A program made the translations under genes and the position numbers. A stretch of DNA of 64,000 nucleotides, taken from contig NZ_JABEKS010000003.1 of the NCBI RefSeq assembly GCF_012985205.1, forward strand, positions 1 to 64,000, in the 5' to 3' direction. Shown piece by piece: positions 19,367 to 29,492 of the stretch. This DNA comes from Planctomonas sp. JC2975 (GTDB lineage: Bacteria > Actinomycetota > Actinomycetes > Actinomycetales > Microbacteriaceae). The notes beneath the pieces are model-generated. The model was given only the letters and a program-made list of their open reading frames with translations, made no database searches and was not told where the DNA came from. Each line of letters starts with the position of its first letter. The first letter of the stretch is position 1.

Positions 19367-19484
19367 CGACGTCCGACTGAGGCCGGCCGACCGCCCGACT
19401 GAAACCGGCCGGCCGGCCGTCAGGGCGGATTCAGCGGGCATCGACGTGGTTCGCGGATGACGGAGACGCTAGTCTTTCTGGGCC

Positions 19485-20402
19485 ATGATCACGGAATCGG
19501 CCGGCCGCCCCGCGTGGGTCGCGGCCTATCTGACCAAGCTCGGCGTCGACGACCCGCAATCCCTCGGCGCGCCGTCGCTCGAGACACTGCGCCGGCTGCA
19601 CCGCGCCCACGTCGAGCGCATCGCCTTCGAGAACATCGACATCCAGCTCGAACGTCCTCAGGGCATCGGCCCGGAGGAGTCCATCACCCGCATCCTCGCG
19701 GGCCGAGGCGGCTACTGCTTCAACCTGAACAACGCGTTCGCCACGCTGCTGACCACCCTCGGGTACGACGTCACGCTGCACCGCGGACAGATCAACGGCA
19801 GCGTCGAGGGGGCGAAGGCGACCCCCGACGAGTACGGCACGCATATGGCGCTCACCGTGGTGATCGAGGGCGAGCGATGGTCCGTCGACGTCGGCCTTGC
19901 CAACTCGCACCACGAGCCCATTCCGTTGCGGGAGGGCGTGCACGTACAGGGCCCGTTCACCTTCCGGTTGCAGCCGCTGCCGGAGATCGGCCCGGATGCC
20001 TGGCGGTTCTTCACGGATCCCGTTCAGACGACCTTCCACAGCATGGACTTCACGCTTGCGCCGGCAGATTGGGAGGACTTCAGCGAAATCCACGCCGACC
20101 TCTCGACGTCGCCGCAGTCCGGCTTCGTGCAGACCTGCGAGCTCTTCCGTCGCGACGCGCTCGGGACCGACTTCATCCTCAACGACACGTTGACCCGTGA
20201 CGACACCGACGGACGCTCGGAACGCATCTTGACGTCCGCGGAGGAGTGGTTCGCCGTGGCGGAGGACGTGTTCCGACTGGACCTGTCGGACATCGGCGAC
20301 GACGATCGTGCCGCGTTGTTCGATCGCATGCAACGTGCGGAAGAGGCCTGGCGGGAGTCGCAGCGGGCGCGGGCGGCACAGCAGGCGGCCGCGGACGTCT
20401 GA
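19485..20402 (+). CDS. Arylamine N-acetyltransferase
   Basis: A 305-residue NAT enzyme. It transfers acetyl from acetyl-CoA to aromatic amines and hydrazines through a Cys-His-Asp triad: Cys78 (RGGYCFNLNNAF), His120 (YGTHMALTV) and Asp135 (SVDVGLA). The N-terminal helical bundle has LHRAHVERIAFENIDI. It is cytoplasmic. The C-terminus has an added acidic and Ala-rich tail. It is a single-gene unit with no partner. Confidence 0.93.
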   Translation: MITESAGRPAWVAAYLTKLGVDDPQSLGAPSLETLRRLHRAHVERIAFENIDIQLERPQGIGPEESITRILAGRGGYCFNLNNAFATLLTTLGYDVTLHRGQINGSVEGAKATPDEYGTHMALTVVIEGERWSVDVGLANSHHEPIPLREGVHVQGPFTFRLQPLPEIGPDAWRFFTDPVQTTFHSMDFTLAPADWEDFSEIHADLSTSPQSGFVQTCELFRRDALGTDFILNDTLTRDDTDGRSERILTSAEEWFAVAEDVFRLDLSDIGDDDRAALFDRMQRAEEAWRESQRARAAQQAAADV

Positions 20403-20418
20403 GCTCCACCACCACCAC

Positions 20419-20502
20419 TGGTCGAGCCTGTCGAAATCCGTTCGCCGACTGCGGGTTGATCTCGTAGAAGCCCGCGGTCACCTGGTTTCGACAAGCTCAA
20501 CC
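20419..20502. repeat. Inverted intergenic repeat (GGTCGAGC..TTTCGACAAGCTC type)
   Basis: TGGTCGAGCCTGTCGAAA (20419-20436) and TTTCGACAAGCTCAACC (20486-20502) are near-perfect reverse complements with about 50 bp between. They lie between convergent genes and could form a long hairpin that ends both transcripts. Related copies occur near 52193 and 42931, so this is a dispersed element. Confidence 0.6.
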
Positions 20503-20536
20503 GGCGATGGCCATCGCGCAGGCACGACCGGCGAGG

Positions 20537-22447
20537 TCAGCCAGCGACGCTCAGGCCCGGCAGCACGATCGCGGCGAACTGCGGACCGGACGTGACGAGC
20601 CGCACTCCGCCCTCATCCTCGTCTCCGGGTGCGTCGACGGCGAGCGCGACTTCGCCCGCGACCACGCGTGCCTGATCCCATCCGGATGCCGCCTCGTACG
20701 GCAGCCGCACGTCGGCGGCGCCGCGCGACGCGATGACCAGCACGGACTCGTCCGCGTGCTCCCGCACGAACACGAGCACGTCGTCACCCACGTGGAGCCA
20801 GCGGAATCCGCCGTCGTTCAGCGCGACGTGGTTTCGTCGCAAGGCGATCAGTTCCGTGTAGAGCTCGAGCGTGGCACGGGCATCCGTCGCCGTCGCTCCG
20901 GTCGCCGGGTCGACGTCGTCACCGTCGGCATTCGCACCGTGGTCGAGCAGGTGCCACGGCATCGGCATCCGCGCGCCTTCGCCGTCGTCGGCTTTCAGGC
21001 CGAGCTCGTCGCCCGCCCACACCACCGGGATGCCCGGCATCGTCACCGACAACCCGAACGCCACAGGGACTGTCCCCGGCCGTGCGTGCGTGCGGAATCG
21101 CGGCACGTCGTGCGTGTCGAGTGCGTTCATGGTGCCCAGCCGCACCCGCCACGGGAAGGCTGCGGCGAACCGCGTGTGCGCATCCGCCAGCTCGCGCCCT
21201 GTATAAGAAGGGATGACGCCCACCGGCTGCCCGAAGTACGTCGACGGGCTGCCTGGCTCGGAGAGCCAGCCCCAGACCGGCCGCGTGAAGTTGGCGTACG
21301 TCATCGCGCCGTGCCAGGCGTCCCCCTGGAAGTCGGGTGCCGCGTCGTTGGTGGACTCGCCGAGCAGGATGGTGTCCGGGTTCACGTCGAGCATCGTGCG
21401 GCGGATGATCCGCCGCACCTCGGCGTTGAAGTCATCGTCACGGTAGCGTCCGGTCATGTTGGCAACGTCGATGCGCCATCCGTCGAGCGAGTACGGCGGC
21501 CTGAGCCACTGCGCGACCACGGATTCCGGTCCCTCGATGAACCGGCGCCGCAGCTCCGGCGAGCCCCAGTTCAGCTTCGGCAGGCTCAGCACGCCGAGCC
21601 ACGCGACGTACTGCGTGTGCTCGTCGTCGAGCCAGTAGAAGAAGTCGCTCTCCGGCGCATCCGGATGCCCGTACGCCGCCTGGAACCACTCGTGCCCGTC
21701 TCCGCAGTGGTTGGTGGTCAGGTCGCCGATGACCTTCAGCCCGCGCTGGTGCGCCTCGGCCACGAATCGGGCGAGCGCCTCGTCTCCGCCGAGAAGGGGA
21801 TCCACCCGGGTGAAGGATGTCGCGTCGTAGCGGTGATTCGAGCGGGCGGGGAAGACCGGGGTGAGGTAGACGAGGGTGACGCCGAGTGCGGCCAGATAGT
21901 CGAGGCGCTGGGCGGCGCCGTCGAGGTCGCCGCCGTAGAACTGCTGCGATCGTCCGGGTGGAACGTCGTCGACCGGATCACCCCAGGCCGCGGGGATCGC
22001 CCAGTCCGGCGTCTGACGCGCGTCGGCTGCTGCGGATCGCGCGAAGCGGTCCGGGAACAGCTGGTAGAGCACCGTCGAGCGCACCCACTCCGGTGGCGCG
22101 TCGTAGGCGACGAGCCTGAAGTCGTCGGCGTCGAGCGTCTCGGTCGTCCACACGCCCGTCGCGTTCAGCCACACGCTCGATCCGTCGGTTCGTGTGATGA
22201 GGAAGCGGTAGCCGTGCACCGGGTTCTCCACCTCCACCGGTGCCTCCCACCAGTCCCATCCGGTGTCGGAGGCGATCCGCTCGGCGTCGGAGAACCGGGG
22301 CTCGTGATCCGGATTGGAACGGGTCCGCACCTCAGCGACCGGGCCGAACGCATGCGGGATGCGCACGCGCACGCGGACGACCTCGCCGAGCTTCGGTGCG
22401 GAGTCGGAGACGTGCAGCGGCGATCCGTCGTGGTGGGGTTGCAGCAT
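20537..22447 (-). CDS. GH13 alpha-glucosidase/amylase-type glycosidase
   Basis: A 636-residue intracellular GH13 enzyme with no signal peptide. It has an N-terminal beta domain, then the barrel: VLYQLFPDRFA, ALGVTLVYLTPVF, DLTTNHCG, nucleophile Asp in DGWRIDVANM, acid/base Glu in ILLGESTND and transition-state Asp in LDTHDVPRF. It is similar in layout to maltodextrin glucosidases. It follows the LacI-type gene by 19 bp and is probably co-transcribed and regulated by it. It likely degrades imported alpha-glucans; the exact specificity cannot be read. Confidence 0.9.
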   Translation of the reverse strand: MLQPHHDGSPLHVSDSAPKLGEVVRVRVRIPHAFGPVAEVRTRSNPDHEPRFSDAERIASDTGWDWWEAPVEVENPVHGYRFLITRTDGSSVWLNATGVWTTETLDADDFRLVAYDAPPEWVRSTVLYQLFPDRFARSAAADARQTPDWAIPAAWGDPVDDVPPGRSQQFYGGDLDGAAQRLDYLAALGVTLVYLTPVFPARSNHRYDATSFTRVDPLLGGDEALARFVAEAHQRGLKVIGDLTTNHCGDGHEWFQAAYGHPDAPESDFFYWLDDEHTQYVAWLGVLSLPKLNWGSPELRRRFIEGPESVVAQWLRPPYSLDGWRIDVANMTGRYRDDDFNAEVRRIIRRTMLDVNPDTILLGESTNDAAPDFQGDAWHGAMTYANFTRPVWGWLSEPGSPSTYFGQPVGVIPSYTGRELADAHTRFAAAFPWRVRLGTMNALDTHDVPRFRTHARPGTVPVAFGLSVTMPGIPVVWAGDELGLKADDGEGARMPMPWHLLDHGANADGDDVDPATGATATDARATLELYTELIALRRNHVALNDGGFRWLHVGDDVLVFVREHADESVLVIASRGAADVRLPYEAASGWDQARVVAGEVALAVDAPGDEDEGGVRLVTSGPQFAAIVLPGLSVAG

Positions 22448-22466
22448 GGATCGAGGCTACTGGGAC

Positions 22467-23513
22467 TCAGGCCGGAGCCGGCCCCGTCGATCCACGCACG
22501 ATGAGGCGGGTCGCGAGCTCCTCGCGCGGTGCGTGGCCGTCGGCAGCCGGCCGTTCGCCGATCCGCAGCAGCATTCGCAGCGCGGCCGCGCCCATCTCGG
22601 CGACGGGCTGCTGCACGGTGGTCATCGGGGGGCTGGCCCATCCCGCCTCTGGAAGGTCGTCGAACCCGACGACGCTGAGGTCGGCCGGAATCGACAGCCC
22701 GAGCTCTGCCGCCGCCTCGTAGACGCCGAGTGCAAGAGGCTCTGTGCACGCGAAGACCGCGGTCGGACGGTCGGGGCGGGCGAGCATCCGCAGCGCGGCC
22801 TCTCTGGCAGCTACGCGCTTCCAGCCGGCGTGCGCGCGGTCGGCTTCGGCGACGTCGAGTCCGGCTGCGGAGAGCACGGATCGGAAGCCGTCGAGCCGCG
22901 CGCGGCTGTACTCGTACGAGTCGGAGACGTCGATCACGGCGATTCTGCGGTGACCCAACTCGATCAGGTGTTCCGCGGCAGAGCGTCCGCCCTGCCAGTT
23001 CATGGCGCCAACGCTCGCGACGCCCCGCGGCGGTGAAGCCATCGGGTCGAGCAGCACGACGGGCCGCCCGGCCTCGGCGAGCCGTCGCCATTGCTCGGGT
23101 GTCGGAGCGATCACGGCGAGGACCGCACCGCAGGATGCGCGCCGCAGCACGCGGTCGACCCAATCCGTTCCCTCGCGCGCGAGAGTGATCACCACATCGA
23201 GGTCGGCCGCGCTGGCCGCGGCCTCGACGCCGCCGAGCGCGCTGTTCGCCCACGATCCCTCAACGGACGCCAGCACGAAGTCGACGAGACCGGCCGACTG
23301 TTCGTCATGCCCCTGCAGCCCGCCGGCGACGGGTTGTTCGTAACCGAGCTCGGCGGCCACCCGCAGGATGCGCTCGCGGGTCGCGGGAGCGACGTCCGTT
23401 CCGCCGCGCAATGCCTTCGACACCGTCGGCACGCTCGTGCCTGCCCGCTGCGCGACGACCGCGAGCGTGGGACGGGTGCCGCCCTCTGCGGGCGCACGTG
23501 GGGTGGAAGGCAC
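22467..23513 (-). CDS. LacI-family transcriptional regulator
   Basis: A 348-residue repressor. The N-terminal HTH is LAVVAQRAGTSVPTVSKALR with the hinge helix ILRVAAELGYE; the sugar-binding core has ERWA-type strands, IELGHRRIAVIDVSDSYEY and LSVVGFDDLPEAGWASPPMT. GTG start at 23513. It is divergent from the solute-binding/GH43 operon and upstream of the GH13 gene, so it probably controls both through the TTTGCGCAA sites in the 190-bp gap. Confidence 0.92.
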   Translation of the reverse strand: MPSTPRAPAEGGTRPTLAVVAQRAGTSVPTVSKALRGGTDVAPATRERILRVAAELGYEQPVAGGLQGHDEQSAGLVDFVLASVEGSWANSALGGVEAAASAADLDVVITLAREGTDWVDRVLRRASCGAVLAVIAPTPEQWRRLAEAGRPVVLLDPMASPPRGVASVGAMNWQGGRSAAEHLIELGHRRIAVIDVSDSYEYSRARLDGFRSVLSAAGLDVAEADRAHAGWKRVAAREAALRMLARPDRPTAVFACTEPLALGVYEAAAELGLSIPADLSVVGFDDLPEAGWASPPMTTVQQPVAEMGAAALRMLLRIGERPAADGHAPREELATRLIVRGSTGPAPA

Positions 23514-23538
23514 GAGGTCATCTTATGGTCGACGCCGT

Positions 23539-23636
23539 TTTGCGCAAATACTGCTCGCCGCACTTCCTTGATATTCCGGTCGTGTGCAGGCATAGTTTCG
23601 AACCACATCCGAAAATCGCGCAATACTTTGCGCAAT
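23539..23636. promoter_or_regulatory. LacI-type operators (TTTGCGCAAA)
   Basis: A perfect palindrome TTTGCGCAAA (23539-23548), plus TTTGCGCAAT (23627-23636) preceded by CGCGCAAT (23617-23624), in the divergent gap between the LacI gene and the solute-binding protein gene. The central CG and the spacing of about 90 bp fit looping by a LacI-type tetramer or paired dimers. Confidence 0.7.
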
Positions 23637-23705
23637 GCTGCGGCCCACCGATACGAGGACCGCACTCGACGACGAGCAGAGCGGCGAGCGCCGCCAGGAG
23701 GAACC

Positions 23706-25022
23706 ATGTCAAAGACGACGACACCGAGCGCCTTCAGCAGGCGTGCCTTCCTCGGCATGGCAGGGGCGGGCATCACGACGATCGCGCTGGCCGCGTGCAG
23801 TTCGAGTGGCACCGGTGGCAGCGCCGGCACGATGAAGTTCTGGAACATGCCGTGGGGCGGCACGAAGTTCAATCCCCTGGACAAGAAGATCACCCTGGCC
23901 TACAAGCCGGCGGGCGGACTCCCCTCTGCCACGTATCAGGAGATCCAGTGGTCGAACTTCACCCAGACGTTCGCCTCGGCGATCGCCTCGAACACGGGCC
24001 CGGCGGTCAGCTCCGGCGGCGGAACGCAGGCGTTCCAGTACGCGGCGGAGGGCAAGATCGCCTACGCAGACGACCTCTTCTCCGAGTGGAAGAGCAACGG
24101 GCTCTACGACGACTTCCTGCCCGGCCTTTTGGATGCGATGAAGACCGACAAGGGCTACGTCGCCATTCCCTACAACCTCGACATGCGCATCCTCTGGTAC
24201 AACAAGACCCTCCTCGACAAGGCGGGCACCGAGGCGCCGACGGACTGGCAGAGCTACCTCGACGCCGCCGCAGCGCTGAAGAAGATCGGCGTCTACGGAT
24301 TCAGCCTCAGCAGCAACACGAGCGGCGGCAACAGCTTCCAGACGCTCACCGGCGCGATGATCAACAACGGCGGCGGGTTGTTCGACGAGGAGCAGAAGCC
24401 GAACTGCGTGACTCAGACCAACATCGAGGCACTCGACTGGGTCGTCGAGATGATCCAGAAGGGATACGTGGATCCCGGCAACCTCGGCTACTCGAGCACC
24501 AACACGAACCAGCAGTGGAGCGCGCGCACGTGCGCCATGGGCATCGACGTGCCCGGCCTGCCGCAGAACGTGACGGGTGCTGTGCAGAACGAGCTGGTGC
24601 TCGGGGATCCGCTCGTCAGCGCTTCGGGCAAGAAGGGCGCGCTCTACTTTCCGAACAACATCATGATGTACAAGAACACCCCGAGCCAGAAGGGCTCCGA
24701 GGCGTTCCTCACCTATTACTACAAGCACATGTCGCAGCTCTGGACCGAGAACACCGGCATCGGACTGCCGCCGCTCAAGTCGATCGCCGAGACGAGCGAG
24801 TTCAAGGCGAATGCGAACGCCGTGAAGCTCGTCGACGTGTGGCAGCCGATCTGCAAGACGTGGGCAGCGCCGGGCGGAACGGCGCTCTTCGCGAACGTGT
24901 CCCTCGTGGACAGCACGGCGGCCATGACAACGTTCGCGCAGCAGATCATCTCGCAGAAGGCGACGCCGAAGGAAGCGCTGACCACGCTTCAGACGACGCT
25001 CATGTCGCAGCTGAAGAAGTGA
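23706..25022 (+). CDS. Extracellular sugar-binding lipoprotein (ABC importer)
   Basis: A 438-residue solute-binding protein. Start ATG 23706 follows AGGAGGAACC. The twin-arginine-like leader SRRAFLGMAGAGITTIALAA ends in a lipobox (ALAACSS), so it is exported and lipid-anchored. Cluster 1 features follow: AIPYNLDMRILWYNKTLLDKAG and a C-terminal FAQQIISQKATPKEAL. It delivers sugar to an ABC permease, but no permease genes follow; the next gene is the GH43 enzyme, overlapping by 4 bp. It may share the malF/malG permeases at 26.7-29.3 kb or an importer elsewhere. Confidence 0.9.
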   Translation: MSKTTTPSAFSRRAFLGMAGAGITTIALAACSSSGTGGSAGTMKFWNMPWGGTKFNPLDKKITLAYKPAGGLPSATYQEIQWSNFTQTFASAIASNTGPAVSSGGGTQAFQYAAEGKIAYADDLFSEWKSNGLYDDFLPGLLDAMKTDKGYVAIPYNLDMRILWYNKTLLDKAGTEAPTDWQSYLDAAAALKKIGVYGFSLSSNTSGGNSFQTLTGAMINNGGGLFDEEQKPNCVTQTNIEALDWVVEMIQKGYVDPGNLGYSSTNTNQQWSARTCAMGIDVPGLPQNVTGAVQNELVLGDPLVSASGKKGALYFPNNIMMYKNTPSQKGSEAFLTYYYKHMSQLWTENTGIGLPPLKSIAETSEFKANANAVKLVDVWQPICKTWAAPGGTALFANVSLVDSTAAMTTFAQQIISQKATPKEALTTLQTTLMSQLKK

Positions 25023-26626
25023 CGGCCGGCGACTCCGCCACGAGGGCGGGCACGGCGCCCGCGCCCGTCAACCCGGTACTGCCGGGCTTCCATCCGGATC
25101 CGACCTTGTGCCGCGTCGGCGATCGCTACTACCTCGCGAACTCGACGTTCGAATACGTGCCTGGCATCCCGATCCACGAGAGCACGGACCTGCGCACGTG
25201 GCGGCCGATCGGTTCGGCAATCCTGCGGCCGGAGGAGTTCGACCTCGCGGATGCACGTGACTCGGGCGGCATCTACGCGCCGACCCTGCGATTCCACGAC
25301 GGACGCTTCTATCTCGTTGCGGCGCAGGTGGACCGCGCTGGCGACACGCAGTTCGTCATGTCGGCCAGGCATCCGGCCGGACCGTGGTCGGCACCGGTCT
25401 GGGTGGCGGATGCCGACGGCTTCGACCCATCCCTGTTCTTCCACGCAGGGCGGGCGTACTGGTGCGCCGCGCGCATCCTCGATGCCGAGGCAGGCCGAAC
25501 GGCCATCTGGGTGCGGGAGTTCGACCTGGAGACCGGTCGTCTCGTCGGCCACGAGAGCGTCATCTGGACGGGCGCCCTCCGCAATGCGGTCTGGAGCGAG
25601 GGCCCGCACCTGTACGAACACGACGGATGGTTCTACCTCCTGACCGCGGAAGGCGGCACCTACCGCGACCACTCCGTCGTCGTCGCGCGGTCACGTTCCA
25701 TCACCGGTCCGTACGAGCAGCATCTGCGCAATCCGCTCTTCACCCATCGGCACCTCGGCAGGGGCTACCCGGTGCAGAACGTGGGACACGCCGACCTCGT
25801 CGAGAGACCGGACGGAACCTGGGTCGCCGTGCTCCTCGCGGTGCGCTCGGACGACGGACGGCACATCCTGGGACGCGAGACCTTCGTGGCGGAGGTCACG
25901 TGGGAGGACGGCTGGCCCGTCATCAACGGCGAGACGGGCGTGCTCACCGATGTCGGCGACCGGCCCGTCGAGTGGAATCAGAATCCGGCCCGTATCGGGT
26001 CGGCGCTCACCGTGCGCCGCGCCGCCGATTTCGCGGAGGAGACGGCCGAGGGCGTCGTGCTCACGGATCCAGCGCGGGCGACCGACCGGCATGACACTGC
26101 GCCTGCTGCCCTGTTCCACCGGCTGCAGCATCGGGCCGCGCGGATGTCCGTCTCGTTCGACGACATCGCCGCGGGAGCGGCGGTCGGCCTGATGCTGCGC
26201 CAGAGCGATGCGCACTCCATTCGGATCGAGGTGCACGGCGACGTCGTGCGCATCATCGAACGACGAGGGGGCGTCGACACGGTGCGGGATCGCTGGGCGC
26301 GCGAGGCGCGGCATCCGCTCGCCATCGACGCTGAGCTCCGCGACTCTGCTGTGCGATTCCATGTGGACGGTCGCACCTCGGCCGGCCTTGACACCGCGGC
26401 GCTGAGCTCGGAAGTGGCAGGCGGATTCGTGGGAACGATGTGGGGACCGTTCGTGGTGCGCGGCACGGCGCTGCGGGCCCAGGCCCGCGTGAGGAGCCTC
26501 GGCTACCGGTCCCTCCTCGACGGGGAAGGCCAGATCGAGGCGGACCTCGGCGCGGACCTCGACCTCGGACTCGACCTCGAGAGCACGAGCACGGTCGCGG
26601 GCTCGCGGGCACCATCGACCGACTGA
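25019..26626 (+). CDS. GH43 glycosidase (beta-xylosidase/arabinofuranosidase type)
   Basis: A 535-residue cytoplasmic enzyme starting at GTG 25019, overlapping the binding-protein stop (GTGA). The five-bladed propeller shows the catalytic base Asp in FHPDPTLCRVGDRYYLANST, the pKa-tuning Asp in GFDPSLFF and the general acid Glu in SEGPHLYEHDGWFYLL. A C-terminal beta-sandwich (about 350-520) matches GH43 C-terminal domains. It hydrolyses beta-xylosides or arabinosides. Coupling to the binding protein suggests that the imported ligand is a xylo- or arabino-oligosaccharide. Confidence 0.9.
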   Translation: MTAGDSATRAGTAPAPVNPVLPGFHPDPTLCRVGDRYYLANSTFEYVPGIPIHESTDLRTWRPIGSAILRPEEFDLADARDSGGIYAPTLRFHDGRFYLVAAQVDRAGDTQFVMSARHPAGPWSAPVWVADADGFDPSLFFHAGRAYWCAARILDAEAGRTAIWVREFDLETGRLVGHESVIWTGALRNAVWSEGPHLYEHDGWFYLLTAEGGTYRDHSVVVARSRSITGPYEQHLRNPLFTHRHLGRGYPVQNVGHADLVERPDGTWVAVLLAVRSDDGRHILGRETFVAEVTWEDGWPVINGETGVLTDVGDRPVEWNQNPARIGSALTVRRAADFAEETAEGVVLTDPARATDRHDTAPAALFHRLQHRAARMSVSFDDIAAGAAVGLMLRQSDAHSIRIEVHGDVVRIIERRGGVDTVRDRWAREARHPLAIDAELRDSAVRFHVDGRTSAGLDTAALSSEVAGGFVGTMWGPFVVRGTALRAQARVRSLGYRSLLDGEGQIEADLGADLDLGLDLESTSTVAGSRAPSTD

Positions 26627-26668
26627 CGGCCCAGCCCCGGAATCCGATGCCTTCAGGGGCCGGGCCGT
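26626..26668. terminator. Bidirectional terminator between convergent operons
   Basis: ACGGCCCAGCCCC (26626-26638) pairs with GGGGCCGGGCCGT (26656-26668) with one mismatch and a 17-base loop. It starts in the GH43 stop codon and ends just before the malG-type stop, so it can end both transcripts. Confidence 0.7.
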
Positions 26669-26676
26669 CGGTCTCG

Positions 26677-27662
26677 TTACTTCACCGATCCGGCCGTCAG
26701 CCCGCCCACGATGTACTTCTGCAGCAGCAGGAACACGACCATCACCGGCAGCGCCGCGAGCACCGCTCCGGCCGAGAAGATGGACCAGTTGTTGGAGAAC
26801 TGCTGAGACACGAACAGGTAGAGGCCCACCGCGAGGGTCTGCGTGTTGGGATCCGTCAGCACGATCGACGCGATCACGTACTCCCCCGTCGTCGCGATGA
26901 ACGACAGCAGTCCGACCACGGCGAGGATCGGAGCGACAAGCCGGAGGATGATCCCGAAGAAGATCTGCGCGTGGCTCGCGCCGTCGATCTTCGCGGCCTC
27001 GTCGATCGACATCGGCACCGTGTTGAAGAACCCGTACATGAGGTAGGTGTTCACGCCGAGCGCGCCGCCCAGATAGACCATGATCAGGCCGAGCTGGCTG
27101 CCGAGGCCCAGCACCGGGAACACATCCCCGAGCGCCGACAGCAGCAGGAAGATCGCCACCACCGCGAGGAACTGCGGGAACATCTGGATCAGCATCAGCG
27201 AGAGCAGGCCGATCCGTCGCCCGCTGAAGCGCATACGCGAGAAGGCATATGCGGCGAGCGCGCCGAGGAACACCGTCGCCACTGCGGTGACCGTTCCGAT
27301 CACGAGCGTGTTCACGAACCACAGGCCGAACGGCTGATCCGGATTCTGGAACAGCGCGATGTAGTTCTGCACGTTGACGGTCTGGAAGAGGTCGTTGGAA
27401 CCCACCAGCGACCCAGCCGGATTGAGGGATGCCGAGAGCACATAGAGAAGGGGGAAGACGGCGAAGACGACCATCACGATGGCGACGAGGTGCCGCCATC
27501 CGGTCTCGCCGAACCAGCGTCCGAAGCGGAATCCCGCGCGTCGCGGTGAGCGGGACGACGACGCGGATGCCGGCGCCCGGCCACCCGAGGGCCCGCTCGG
27601 TGCCTGCGTCGCGGCATCCGCCCCCACGGTCGTTCCTTCTGTGACCGAGCCTGCAGCGCTCA

Positions 27663-27663
<1 letters not shown>
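26677..27663 (-). CDS. malG: Maltose-type ABC permease, MalG family
   Basis: A 328-residue inner-membrane permease with six hydrophobic segments. The coupling EAA loop is visible as PMSIDEAAKIDGASHAQIFFG followed by LRLVAPILAV. The N-terminal 50 residues are an Ala/Gly/Ser/Arg-rich extension. Its ATG shares one base with the malF stop (TGATG). It forms the importer channel with the MalF homologue; the ATPase is not encoded nearby and is probably a shared MsmK-type protein. Confidence 0.93.
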
Positions 27664-29336
<1,673 letters not shown>

Positions 29337-29395
29337 ATCAGTCCTCTGCCGTGCGAACCGCCGGTCGAGCAGCGCGTACGCGGACACGTGTGTGA

Positions 29396-29455
29396 CCGAC
29401 CGCCGAGACGGCGGTCGGCGCTGGCGTCGCGGCGGAGGCCAGAAATGGCCTCCGC
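29396..29455 (-). promoter_or_regulatory. Paired hairpins between malE- and malF-type genes
   Basis: Two perfect 10-bp stems lie in the 156-bp gap: CCGACCGCCG/CGGCGGTCGG (29396-29418) and GCGGAGGCCA/TGGCCTCCGC (29432-29455). Neither has a T-run. Such structures commonly protect the upstream malE mRNA end and reduce read-through to the permease genes, giving more binding protein than permease. Confidence 0.65.
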
Positions 29456-29492
29456 TTTCAGCTCCAGCGCGCTGCTCAACCGGCGAGATGGA

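Noticed and set aside
23091-23705. N-terminal extension of the sugar-binding protein
   Set aside because: The open frame continues upstream, but a strong AGGAGGAACC site and a Tat/lipoprotein leader begin at 23706.
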